Positions 18,763 to 27,234 of a stretch of DNA of 64,000 bases are shown here, in pieces. Each line of letters opens with the position of its first letter. Position 1 is the stretch's first letter. The position numbers were made by a program, and so were the translations under genes. The notes under the pieces were generated by a model. It ran no database searches and had not been told where the DNA came from. It saw nothing but the letters and a program-made list of their open reading frames with translations. This DNA is from Acinetobacter qingfengensis (GTDB lineage: Bacteria > Pseudomonadota > Gammaproteobacteria > Pseudomonadales > Moraxellaceae), in assembly GCF_008693185.1 (NCBI RefSeq), contig NZ_VXKN01000002.1, forward strand, positions 248,001 to 312,000. The letters are read 5' to 3'.

Positions 18763-20171
18763 ACTTTCACCTCCCGAGATTGAGCAAGAGGCAATGGTTC
18801 AGATGCAGCATGTAAATTTTCAGGGTTGCGATAACGGGCAGCATAGTGATCATCAGGCAAGCGGGCGTGTCCCTGACCAAAAAAACGTTCTCTTAAAGTT
18901 TCACCATCTGCATACTTCTCACGAAAACGCCCACGGCGGCGTAATTCAGGCACAACCAACTCAATAAAATCTTTCGCTGTACCATAAGACAAATACTGAA
19001 TCAGATTGATGCCATCAATACCATCTTCATCAAGCCATTTTTCAATGGTATCGGCAACATGTGTGGGTGTGCCAGCAACAAAAAAGCGATCTTGTCTAAA
19101 ACGAAACTTATCTAACAAACCACCTACAGTTTCTTCTGAATCTGCCCAACGCAGCCCCCAAGATTGATCATTCTCAGGAATAATCTCTTTGAGTTTGGTT
19201 TCTCGTGGATACAAGGTTAAATCCACTGAGGATTGCAAATGCACCAACGCAGCATCAACACTATGTAATTCATGGAAAGTTTTGAGTTTTTCCTCAACTT
19301 CTTCATTCGTTGGTGCCACAATCACACTGGCACCGACAAAGAATTTAATCCCCGCAGGATCCCGTCCATGCGCTTTGGCTTTTTCACGAATGCCATTGAT
19401 ATTTCGTTGTACCTCTTCAGCAGATGAACCGCCTGTAAATATGGCTTCTGCATGCCGACCAGCAAATTCAATTCCTGCGGAGGAGCCTGTCGCTTGAAAC
19501 AATAATGGCGTGCGTTGTCTGGACGGTTCGCAAAGATGCGGGCCTGCAACTTTATAGTTATTACTGACATGGTTGATATAACGTACTTTTGCAGGATCAG
19601 CATAAATACGGTTTTTTCGATCGACTTGAACCGCATCATCATCCCAAGAGCCTTCCCACAATTTATACAATACATCAAGGTATTCATCTGCCAATTGATA
19701 GCGTTGGTCATGCGGTATTTCATCGTCCAAACCGAAATTCCGAGCTGCATTAGGTAAATACGATGTGACAATATTCCAAGCCACACGCCCTTTGGTCAGA
19801 TGATCTAAGGTACTCATACGCCGTGCAAACGCAAACGGCGGTTCATAACTGGTCGAAAACGTCACGCCAAAACCCAAGTTTTTGGTGACACTTGCCATTG
19901 CTGGAATAATCAGTAAAGGATCATTACTTGGAATTTGCATGCCTTCACGAATGGCGGTTTCTGGCCCCTGTCGGAATTGGTCATAAGTCCCAATCACATC
20001 TGCAATAAAAACACCATCAAAGGTTCCTGCTTCCAATAGTTTTGCCAGTTCAATCCAATATTCAATATCATTAAATCGATGACGATTATTATCTGGATGT
20101 ACCCACAAACCATGAATAATATGGCTGACACAATTCATCTCAAATAAATTTACATGTAGCTGCTTTGGCAT
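18759..20171 (-). CDS. LLM-class flavin-dependent monooxygenase (NtaA/SnaA/DszA family)
   Basis: 470 residues with the luciferase-like barrel. The motifs EAGTFDGVFIADVIG, LGFGVTFSTSYEPPFAFARRMSTLDHLTKGRVAWNIVTS and ARNFGLDD are those of the NtaA/DszA subgroup. These enzymes use FMNH2 and O2 to cleave C-S or C-N bonds. No flavin reductase gene is present nearby, so a reductase must come from elsewhere. It follows the TonB receptor after 27 bases and heads the transport genes. Confidence 0.88.
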   Translation of the reverse strand: MPKQLHVNLFEMNCVSHIIHGLWVHPDNNRHRFNDIEYWIELAKLLEAGTFDGVFIADVIGTYDQFRQGPETAIREGMQIPSNDPLLIIPAMASVTKNLGFGVTFSTSYEPPFAFARRMSTLDHLTKGRVAWNIVTSYLPNAARNFGLDDEIPHDQRYQLADEYLDVLYKLWEGSWDDDAVQVDRKNRIYADPAKVRYINHVSNNYKVAGPHLCEPSRQRTPLLFQATGSSAGIEFAGRHAEAIFTGGSSAEEVQRNINGIREKAKAHGRDPAGIKFFVGASVIVAPTNEEVEEKLKTFHELHSVDAALVHLQSSVDLTLYPRETKLKEIIPENDQSWGLRWADSEETVGGLLDKFRFRQDRFFVAGTPTHVADTIEKWLDEDGIDGINLIQYLSYGTAKDFIELVVPELRRRGRFREKYADGETLRERFFGQGHARLPDDHYAARYRNPENLHAASEPLPLAQSREVKV

Positions 20172-20198
20172 AATCGATCTCGCTTATTTTTTGTTGTG

Positions 20199-22331
20199 TT
20201 AGAATCTAAACCCTGTACCCACAAAAATACTTCGACCATCGCCCGGCCAAAATACAGCAGCATCCGAACCATTGTAGTTATAGCTAGATGATGCCACGGC
20301 GACATAATGCTTATCGGTGAGGTTTTTCAAATCGACATAAACCTTCCAGCGCTGATCAGGTGCTTCATAGCCTGCTCGAAGTCCCCAAATGGCATAAGAT
20401 GGTGCTTTAAGCGTGTTTTTATAATCGACGTAATAACCGGAAACAGCACGTAAATCAGCGCCTGCATAATAACCTTTAGTACTACGCCACTCTAATTCAG
20501 CTTCATAACTATGCCTTGGTAATCCGGGAAGTTCATTCTTGGCAAGATCGCTGTCATTTCGGAAAAAGAAATCATTAAATGTATAAGATTGACGTAAATT
20601 TATACTGTCGCCGTTCGCACCTTGCCATAATTTGGCAGAAAGTGCAGCTTCTACACCTTGGTGAATTGTCGGACTTGCATTAAAGTTAGCAGTCACTGCC
20701 GCTGATGAGTTTGTTGCTGGTGTAACAACAATATTGTGAATTTCATCTTTCAACCATGTACGGTATATCGCCAGACTACCATCCAGATGATCTGTATTTA
20801 AACGTAAACCCAACTCAGCTGTCGTACCCTTTTGTGGTTGAACATTGCTAAGATTATTACCGCCAATACCCCAAGTTACTGGTGCATCTACAGAACGTCC
20901 CAAGCTGGTAAAAAATTGTAATTCTGGCGTGAACTTATAGGTCAGCCCTAATCGGGGCACAACATACCACTTGTCATATTTCACTTCACTTAATGCACTT
21001 GTGGTACTGTCGGTACGAATATTACGCAAAACTTCTACGGCTGACACGCCTGTGGTTAGCGTAGTTTTATCATTTAAATGAAGATCATTACTGATTGCAA
21101 AAGCTGTATCTCGTGAACCACTATAATCCGTCGTATAAGTCTTAATTTTTTTGCCATTGCTTCTTACATTACCGTCCGTATCGCCATCCAGATAGGTTTG
21201 TGTCAAAACAATGGATGTATCACTCGGCAATCCAAACAATGTATCGTTACTACGTAAATAACGAATTGTTGGCGTAATATAGATTGAAGGCCAATCGTTA
21301 TACCAACTTGAACCGACACCATTATCCAGATCAAATTTGTTATAGCCCAGAGAAAGTTCTAATTTAGAGTGATCATCAATCGTATAATCCAGCTTTCCGA
21401 CGGCTAAACCAGACCAATTATCCCGCCCATAAACGGTTGAACCGACTTGCCGAGGATTATTTTCAATCTGGTTAAGCGTTAAATACCCACCATTGTAAAA
21501 TTTTTCTTCACGATATCTAAAAATAAACCGTCCTGTCAGTTGATCACTAAAATGATGCCCGACATTAAAGACAATATCTTTACCATCAACTGGCGTTTGT
21601 TCCTGATAACCATCACGTTCATTTTTCGATACTGCAATATAATAATCAGTATTCCCATTTTTGCTCACACCACCATGGCTTAAGAAATATTTCTGATAAC
21701 CATAACTTCCCCCTTCAAGCCCAATATAGGTTCCCGGTGAAGAGCGTCCTGTATGTGTCGTAAATTGTATAGCACCCCCCAATGCCGTTGCCCCATAAGC
21801 AAATGCATTGGAACCATTAATAACTTCGGTATAATTCACACCGGTTGGCGTCAAAAATGTTTCTTGTGTGCCTCCAGGCCCTGTAATTGAAGTGCCATCA
21901 TACAAATATTTAATTCCACGTGCATATCCACCATAGAATGTATTAATACCTGAACCACGAATAGAAACAAAGTTTGCCCCATTCCCGCCTGTTGCGGCAG
22001 CAAAAACACCCGGTTGGTACGCCAAAACATCTTCTAAATTGGCTGCACGGCCTTTTTCAACTTCAGAATTATCGACAACACTTGCCGTACCCGGAATTTT
22101 TTTAAGATTTTCCTTTGCCGAGTTTGCTGTATTTCTCTTTGTACCCGTTACAACAACTGTATCTAGTTGCTTCACCGTATTGGTTTCGACATTATCGTCC
22201 ACAGTATCGTTAATTTTCTTATTTTCGGCATAAGAAAATCCTGTGACCAAAAACATGGAAATACCTATAATTTTTGTAATAGGTGTTAAACGCAATTTAT
22301 AATTACTTGTATGTCTAAAGAATATTGTCAT
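20199..22331 (-). CDS. TonB-dependent outer-membrane receptor
   Basis: 710 residues: a signal peptide ending GFSYA, a TonB-box-like segment (LDTVVVTGTKR), a plug domain (about 75-190, with GRAANLEDVLAYQPGV and GSNAFAYGATALGGAIQF) and a 22-strand barrel ending in aromatic GTGFRF. Its place at the head of a sulfur-scavenging operon suggests uptake of an organosulfur compound rather than a siderophore. The upstream region has a sigma-54-type promoter and no Fur site, in line with this. Confidence 0.9.
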   Translation of the reverse strand: MTIFFRHTSNYKLRLTPITKIIGISMFLVTGFSYAENKKINDTVDDNVETNTVKQLDTVVVTGTKRNTANSAKENLKKIPGTASVVDNSEVEKGRAANLEDVLAYQPGVFAAATGGNGANFVSIRGSGINTFYGGYARGIKYLYDGTSITGPGGTQETFLTPTGVNYTEVINGSNAFAYGATALGGAIQFTTHTGRSSPGTYIGLEGGSYGYQKYFLSHGGVSKNGNTDYYIAVSKNERDGYQEQTPVDGKDIVFNVGHHFSDQLTGRFIFRYREEKFYNGGYLTLNQIENNPRQVGSTVYGRDNWSGLAVGKLDYTIDDHSKLELSLGYNKFDLDNGVGSSWYNDWPSIYITPTIRYLRSNDTLFGLPSDTSIVLTQTYLDGDTDGNVRSNGKKIKTYTTDYSGSRDTAFAISNDLHLNDKTTLTTGVSAVEVLRNIRTDSTTSALSEVKYDKWYVVPRLGLTYKFTPELQFFTSLGRSVDAPVTWGIGGNNLSNVQPQKGTTAELGLRLNTDHLDGSLAIYRTWLKDEIHNIVVTPATNSSAAVTANFNASPTIHQGVEAALSAKLWQGANGDSINLRQSYTFNDFFFRNDSDLAKNELPGLPRHSYEAELEWRSTKGYYAGADLRAVSGYYVDYKNTLKAPSYAIWGLRAGYEAPDQRWKVYVDLKNLTDKHYVAVASSSYNYNGSDAAVFWPGDGRSIFVGTGFRF

Positions 22332-22480
22332 TACCGAACTACCTCAAAGATATAATTTATTAGCCTTGTTAAAAAAATTTAAAGAATAAAATAAACAAGA
22401 ATAAAATAATCTTCTAAAAAAAACTTCAAAAATAAACATTTTAGATTCCCTATCATTTCAATTAATATTATTAAAAGTTC

Positions 22481-22496
22481 TTCAATTATCATGCCA
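22481..22496 (-). promoter_or_regulatory. Candidate sigma-54 promoter of the TonB receptor operon
   Basis: On the minus strand TGGCATG-N4-TTGAA fits the -24/-12 consensus TGGCACG-N4-TTGC with the correct GG-N10 spacing. The only important departure is GA for GC at -12. The predicted transcript start is near 22470, about 140 bases before the receptor ATG. The IHF-like site and palindrome upstream strengthen the call. Confidence 0.65.
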
Positions 22497-22501
22497 AAAA
22501 A

Positions 22502-22514
22502 CAAGTCATTGATT
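22502..22514 (-). promoter_or_regulatory. IHF-binding site between activator site and sigma-54 promoter
   Basis: The minus strand reads AATCAATGACTTG, a 13/13 match to the IHF consensus WATCAANNNNTTR. It sits between the palindromic upstream site and the -24 element, where IHF bends DNA in sigma-54 promoters. Confidence 0.6.
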
Positions 22515-22579
22515 AATAAGGTTAATTAAATAATTGGAAATGTATTTTTTGAAATTTATACAAAATATTGTTTATTAGC

Positions 22580-22595
22580 TGTTGATACATCAACA
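22580..22595. promoter_or_regulatory. Upstream activator palindrome, copy 1
   Basis: TGTTGAT-AC-ATCAACA is a perfect inverted repeat with a two-base spacer. Its centre lies about 106 bases from the -12 element of the receptor promoter. The same repeat recurs at 24228-24243 at almost the same distance from another sigma-54 promoter. It is the likely binding site of one or both SfnR-like activators encoded nearby. Confidence 0.65.
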
Positions 22596-22957
22596 ACAAA
22601 TTATAGTAATAGTGAAAAAATTAAATTTAAGAATAAAATTCAGCATATGGATTATAAACACTATATATTTAAACTTGTTAAATTTATACAAAATTTAGAT
22701 ATAAGATCAATTTAATAGCACTAAACATAAACCATTAAATAAATATACTTATGCAATCAAAAATATATGAAAAAATTAAAATACTTATTTATTAAATATG
22801 TAATTATTATGTTAAAATCATTTTAGAGCAGTTAAATTTATTAAATATATGCTGTTTATTTAAAAATGAAGTAAAATTTATTTATGTCTATATTACAATC
22901 AAAGTTTAGTTATTTTGATAAAATTTAATTTCTAGGAATTGAGCTATTTTACAAATT

Positions 22958-24052
22958 CTAGCTAGTTGATGAAGTTAAAATTCGTGTATTTGATGACAAT
23001 AGGCCATGTTTTATTAATCGACCTCGAACAATATTTCGACTGATTCCAAGCAAATTAGCTGTATGAAGTTGATTTTCGTGGCAATACTCAAAAGCAGCTT
23101 CTATAATTTCTGCCTCTAGTTGATTATCTAAATCTATAATACCTTGTTCAAACCACTCAAATAATACCTGTTTTAATGATTTATCGTTCGATGGATACAT
23201 TTGAAAATTACTTTCATATAAAGATAATCTATGTTTAAAACCTGTCAATTGAAAATCATCTACTTGAATAATATCATTTTTACAAACCAATAATGCATGA
23301 TGAATTGCATTTTCAAGTTCACGGATATTGCCGGGCCAATGATAATAGTGACAGAGTAATTGTTCAGCTTCTTCACTCAAGGTGTACTGAATATTATTGG
23401 TACGATGCTTAAGCTTTTGTGAATATTCATGAATAAAATATCGTGCTAAAGGTAATATATCACCTGGACGAAGTCTAAGTGGCAGGATTTGTAATGAGGC
23501 AACTTTAAGTCTGAAATATAAATCTTCCCTAAAATTTCCTGCATACACCGCATCTTCTAAATTTACATTTGTAGCAGCAATGACACGTACATCTATTTTT
23601 TTAGTTTGTCTTGAGCCTAATCGAACAACTTCATTTTCCTGTAGAATTCTTAAAAGTTTTACCTGAATATTGGGAGATAAATCACCAATTTCATCTAAAA
23701 AAATGGTCCCACCATTTGCAACTTCAAACCAACCCATTTGATTTGATACCGCACCAGTAAAAGCCCCTTTCTCATGTCCAAATAATTCTGTTTCAGCCAA
23801 AGTATCTGACAATGCACCACAATTTACTGCAACAAAAGGTTGATTTTTTCTGTGTGATAAAGCATGAATTTGACGAGCAACCAATTCTTTACCTGTTCCG
23901 GTTTCTCCATGAATAAGTACGCTTGCTTCACTTGGTGAAATTTGTTGAATATATGACATCAATTGTTTAGAGTTCTTATCTTCAAATACCAATGCACTTG
24001 CTTTAATACTGCGAACAAGCTGGCGAGATTCAGGATGTTTTACAATATGCAT
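22958..24052 (-). CDS. SfnR-like sigma-54-dependent transcriptional activator (first copy)
   Basis: 364 residues with an AAA+ domain starting almost at the N-terminus. Walker A GETGTGKE is at 49-56, the sigma-54 contact loop GAFTGA at 96-101, and Walker B GTIFLDEIGD follows. A C-terminal Fis-type helix-turn-helix (LLGISRNIVRGRLI) ends the protein. There is no receiver or sensory domain, as in SfnR of pseudomonads, where such activators respond to sulfur limitation by being transcribed. The 625-base gap to the receptor gene holds the sigma-54 promoter described separately. Confidence 0.88.
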   Translation of the reverse strand: MHIVKHPESRQLVRSIKASALVFEDKNSKQLMSYIQQISPSEASVLIHGETGTGKELVARQIHALSHRKNQPFVAVNCGALSDTLAETELFGHEKGAFTGAVSNQMGWFEVANGGTIFLDEIGDLSPNIQVKLLRILQENEVVRLGSRQTKKIDVRVIAATNVNLEDAVYAGNFREDLYFRLKVASLQILPLRLRPGDILPLARYFIHEYSQKLKHRTNNIQYTLSEEAEQLLCHYYHWPGNIRELENAIHHALLVCKNDIIQVDDFQLTGFKHRLSLYESNFQMYPSNDKSLKQVLFEWFEQGIIDLDNQLEAEIIEAAFEYCHENQLHTANLLGISRNIVRGRLIKHGLLSSNTRILTSSTS

Positions 24053-24227
24053 AGAATAATCCCTCTTAACAATTAAACTTATCTGCCCTTTTGAAATTTT
24101 GAGCCTTGATTTTATTTATAATCGTTTGCACACCAAATAAATACCAATAAGATTTAGTGATAAAAATATTCAATTTTCATATTTATAGAATTTTTTCTTG
24201 TTATATAACTTATGTTTCTTAATGTAT

Positions 24228-24243
24228 TGTTGATTAATCAACA
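24228..24243. promoter_or_regulatory. Upstream activator palindrome, copy 2
   Basis: TGTTGAT-TA-ATCAACA is a perfect 16-bp palindrome, identical in both arms to the copy at 22580-22595. Its centre lies about 107 bases before the -12 element of the promoter at 24329-24344. It lies between the divergent activator gene and the SfnB-type gene and could serve both. Confidence 0.68.
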
Positions 24244-24294
24244 GCCAATCAACATTTACTGTTATTCCACATGATGCCTTACATTAAACAATAT

Positions 24295-24307
24295 CATCAA
24301 TATGTTG
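24295..24307 (+). promoter_or_regulatory. IHF-like site upstream of the second sigma-54 promoter
   Basis: CATCAATATGTTG matches WATCAANNNNTTR at 12 of 13 positions and lies between the activator palindrome and the -24 element. It also forms the inverted repeat ATCAA-N4-TTGAT, so a second activator site is an alternative reading. Confidence 0.5.
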
Positions 24308-24328
24308 ATATTAAAATGTTTTTTATTA

Positions 24329-24344
24329 TGGCTTATCTTTTGCT
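24329..24344 (+). promoter_or_regulatory. Sigma-54 promoter of the second SfnB-type gene
   Basis: TGGCTTA-N4-TTGCT has the invariant GG and GC dinucleotides ten bases apart. The predicted transcript start is near 24355. That leaves only about 12 bases before the first in-frame ATG (24367), which supports the use of the ATG at 24385. Confidence 0.75.
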
Positions 24345-24384
24345 ATATAGGTCTTCTTATTAAAAAATGAGTCAGGAATATAAT

Positions 24385-25581
24385 ATGAATATATTAAATC
24401 ATCCTAAAAATATCCTTAACCTAGAGGATGTTGTCACTGTAGCAAAAAACTTACTTGAACAATTTTCTGAAACATCAATTCAACGTGATCGGGATGGTGG
24501 TACACCCAAATATGAGCGAGATCTTATTCGTCAAAGTGGTTTACTTTCTTTATCAATTCCTAAAGAGTTTGGTGGTTTAGGCGGAGAATGGCATGATATT
24601 TTGAACGTCGTTAGAATCTTTGCGCAAGGGGACAGCTCAATTGCTCACGTGTTCGGTTTTCATCACTTATTATTGGCGACAGTACGATTGTTTGGTGAAC
24701 CAGATCAATGGCAGCATTGGTACAGAATGACAGCCCAGAAATCGTGGTTTTGGGGAAATGCACTTAACCCTCTCGACCGTCGTACAACTGTTAGATTTTT
24801 AGAAGGGTGGTATGAATTCTCAGGTAAAAAAAGCTTTTGTTCCGGTGCAATAGATTCGGAAATGTTGATCGTATCAGGGGTTGATGAATGTAGTGATATA
24901 CTACTCATCGCTGCAGTTCCAACAACTCGATCTGGAATTACGTTATATCATGATTGGGACAATATTGGTCAACGTCAAACTGATAGCGGAAGTACTATTT
25001 TTGAACGAGTACGTGTCGAATCCAAAGATATGTTACTTCATCCCGGCCCGCTCAGTACGCCTTTTGCCAGTTTACGGCCACTCATCGCCCAACTGGTTTT
25101 TATCAGTATGTTTCAAGGCATTGCAGAAGGCGCCTTACAAGAAGCAAAACTATATACCCTCAAAGAATCACGTCCATGGTTTTTAACCAATATTGCATCT
25201 GCCAACGAAGATCCTTATATATTACGTCATTATGGTGAATTCTGGTTACAGCTTGAATCATTACGTTTGTTAAATCAAAATGCTATTGCCAAGTTACAGT
25301 GGGCTTGGGACATTGGTGAAACGCTTACAGCACAACAGCGTGGTGAAGTTGCTGTCGCCATTGCAACAGCTAAAGTTGCTGCAACACGTACTAGCCTAGA
25401 CATTACTAATAAAATTTTTGAAGTGACAGGTGCAAGAGCAACACATGCAGGATTACGCCTTGATCGATTTTGGAGAAACGTCCGTACCCAAACCCTACAT
25501 GATCCTGTTGAGTATAAAATCAAAGAATTGGGACAATGGTTACTCAATGAACGCATCCCAAAACCCTCATTTTACTCATAA
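24385..25581 (+). CDS. SfnB-family acyl-CoA dehydrogenase-like flavoprotein (second copy)
   Basis: 398 residues from the chosen ATG, which has AGGA about eight bases upstream; an upstream in-frame ATG at 24367 would add six residues but lacks a ribosome site. The fold and the C-terminal LRLDRFWRNVRTQTLHDPVEYK are those of the SfnB/DszC group. It is a paralogue of the gene at 12374-13570, with a sigma-54 promoter of its own. It probably oxygenates an organosulfur compound using flavin reduced elsewhere. Confidence 0.82.
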   Translation: MNILNHPKNILNLEDVVTVAKNLLEQFSETSIQRDRDGGTPKYERDLIRQSGLLSLSIPKEFGGLGGEWHDILNVVRIFAQGDSSIAHVFGFHHLLLATVRLFGEPDQWQHWYRMTAQKSWFWGNALNPLDRRTTVRFLEGWYEFSGKKSFCSGAIDSEMLIVSGVDECSDILLIAAVPTTRSGITLYHDWDNIGQRQTDSGSTIFERVRVESKDMLLHPGPLSTPFASLRPLIAQLVFISMFQGIAEGALQEAKLYTLKESRPWFLTNIASANEDPYILRHYGEFWLQLESLRLLNQNAIAKLQWAWDIGETLTAQQRGEVAVAIATAKVAATRTSLDITNKIFEVTGARATHAGLRLDRFWRNVRTQTLHDPVEYKIKELGQWLLNERIPKPSFYS

Positions 25582-25588
25582 ATATATT

Positions 25589-25618
25589 TATATAAAATCA
25601 ATTATTTAATTTTATATA
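25589..25618. terminator. AT-rich hairpin between SfnB-type gene and activator gene
   Basis: TATATAAAAT (25589-25598) and ATTTTATATA (25609-25618) form ten perfect A-T pairs just after the SfnB-type stop. There is no G-C in the stem, so it is a weak terminator at most. It may instead reduce read-through into the activator gene 43 bases further on. Confidence 0.35.
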
Positions 25619-25661
25619 GCATGATCATTACAACTGATGAGGCGACTACAGGATATTTTCA

Positions 25662-26738
25662 ATGAGACAAGATATTATTACTCTCCCAGAAATTACGCAG
25701 AGAAGTTACTCTCATAAAGCGACTGCGCAAGTATTTAATGATCCAAAATCTAAAAAATTACTTGAATATATTCAAAAAATTGCACCAAGTGAAGCAAGCG
25801 TACTCATTCATGGAGAAACCGGAACAGGTAAAGAATTGGTTGCACGTAAAATTCATGAATATAGTCATCGACAAAACAAGCCATTTATTGCAGTAAATTG
25901 TGGTGCTTTTTCAGAAAATTTAGTTGAAAGTGAATTATTCGGACATGAAAAAGGGGCTTTTACAGGCGCACTATCAAGTAATGCAGGTTGGTTTGAAGCT
26001 GCGAATGGAGGTACTTTACTCTTAGATGAAATCGGAGATTTATCCAGACAAGTTCAGGTGAAACTTTTAAGAGTTTTACAAGAACGAGAGGTTGTACGGT
26101 TAGGATCTCGTAAAAGTATTCCAATTGATGTTCGTGTTTTGACAGCCACTAATGTAAACCTTGAACAAGCTATTATTGCTGAACAATTTCGTGAAGATCT
26201 TTACTATCGTTTAAATGTGGTAACACTAGATATTAAACCACTTAGAGAACGGCGTGGAGATATTTTACCTCTTGCCTTGCATTTTATAGATAAATATCAT
26301 GAACAATTAGGTTATAGCAAAGCTAGCTTTAGTGAAGAAGCCAAAATTAAACTAAACGAATACTGGTGGCCGGGAAATATTCGTGAGTTAGAAAACATGA
26401 TTCATCATGCCTTACTGATTAGCTCTAATGGTGTTATTCATGCTGAAAATTTACCTTTTACCAAGTGCACACAAAATCCAAAACCAAACGATAATAATGC
26501 AGAAAAGAAAACGCGAGAACTCCATACTGATCCAAAACTTAAAGAGGTATTTGAAAATTTATTTAAGAAAAATCATGGACATGTGTATTCTAAATTTGAA
26601 GAAGAACTGCTTAAGGTTGCTTATCAGTATTGTCAACAAAATCAAGTCAAAACAGCTGAATTACTTGGATTAAGTCGAAATGTGATCCGTTCCCGCTTAA
26701 TCGAACTAGGAGAACTTATTGTAAATAAAAGACTTTAA
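25662..26738 (+). CDS. SfnR-like sigma-54-dependent transcriptional activator (second copy)
   Basis: 358 residues, with the same architecture as the activator at 22958-24052. Walker A GETGTGKE is at 51-58, GAFTGA at 98-103, Walker B GTLLLDEIGD follows, and a C-terminal Fis-type helix-turn-helix reads LLGLSRNVIRSRLI. It lacks a regulatory N-terminal domain. The recognition helices of the two activators are similar but not identical (RNIVRGR versus RNVIRSR), so they may share or split the palindromic sites. It is probably co-transcribed with the SfnB-type gene. Confidence 0.88.
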   Translation: MRQDIITLPEITQRSYSHKATAQVFNDPKSKKLLEYIQKIAPSEASVLIHGETGTGKELVARKIHEYSHRQNKPFIAVNCGAFSENLVESELFGHEKGAFTGALSSNAGWFEAANGGTLLLDEIGDLSRQVQVKLLRVLQEREVVRLGSRKSIPIDVRVLTATNVNLEQAIIAEQFREDLYYRLNVVTLDIKPLRERRGDILPLALHFIDKYHEQLGYSKASFSEEAKIKLNEYWWPGNIRELENMIHHALLISSNGVIHAENLPFTKCTQNPKPNDNNAEKKTRELHTDPKLKEVFENLFKKNHGHVYSKFEEELLKVAYQYCQQNQVKTAELLGLSRNVIRSRLIELGELIVNKRL

Positions 26739-26967
26739 AGGTTTGATTCCCTCTATTCGCAACCAGACTTTAAATAGTTTTTCAAAATTATTAAATTTTA
26801 GCTCACTTAATACTGCTTTAAATTTAGTGTCAATAATTAAAATAATATTTTTTGCGTTACTCTAAACTTGATAAAATATTCCGTAATGTAAAGCCAAGTT
26901 ACACCTGTAAATAAATTTAAATAGGTTTTAGAAGTGAAAATTCTTGATTGGCTTGAAAAATAAAAAA
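26739..26967. other. Non-coding gap between chromosome and prophage
   Basis: No ORF, strong hairpin or recognisable site was found in this AT-rich stretch between the activator gene and the tRNA fragment. Confidence 0.5.
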
Positions 26968-27010
26968 TGGTACGCTCGGCGGGACTCGAACCCACGCCAC
27001 AGGCTTCGGA
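26968..27010 (-). other. Prophage left attachment site: 3' part of a class II tRNA gene
   Basis: The minus strand reads as the end of a tRNA: a variable-arm stem GCC-TGT-GGC, T-stem and loop GTGGG-TTCGAGT-CCCGC, acceptor strand CGAGCGT, then A and CCA. The long variable arm points to tRNA-Leu or tRNA-Ser. The 5' half is missing: unrelated AT-rich sequence lies where it should be. This is what remains on one side when a phage integrates into the 3' end of a tRNA gene; the restored tRNA should lie at the other prophage end, outside the window. The anticodon cannot be read. Confidence 0.75.
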
Positions 27011-27234
27011 AAATTAATATAAATTAATGTTTTATAGTTATTGCTTTCTTGCAATACGTTGAATATGGGAATTAAGCTATTCTTTTAAATATTTAGATGG
27101 TTCTTGGTGTCATATATTTTTATGATCTATACTCATTCTTGAGTAATGAAGTAATATTTATAAAGTCCCTAAATTTATCAGAGACTTATGTATTTTTTTT
27201 AAAGTAATCTCTTTGATTTTTTATTTGATATTTA

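Noticed and set aside
26968-27010. A complete functional tRNA gene
   Set aside because: The 5' half is absent and replaced by unrelated AT-rich sequence; only the 3' part is present.
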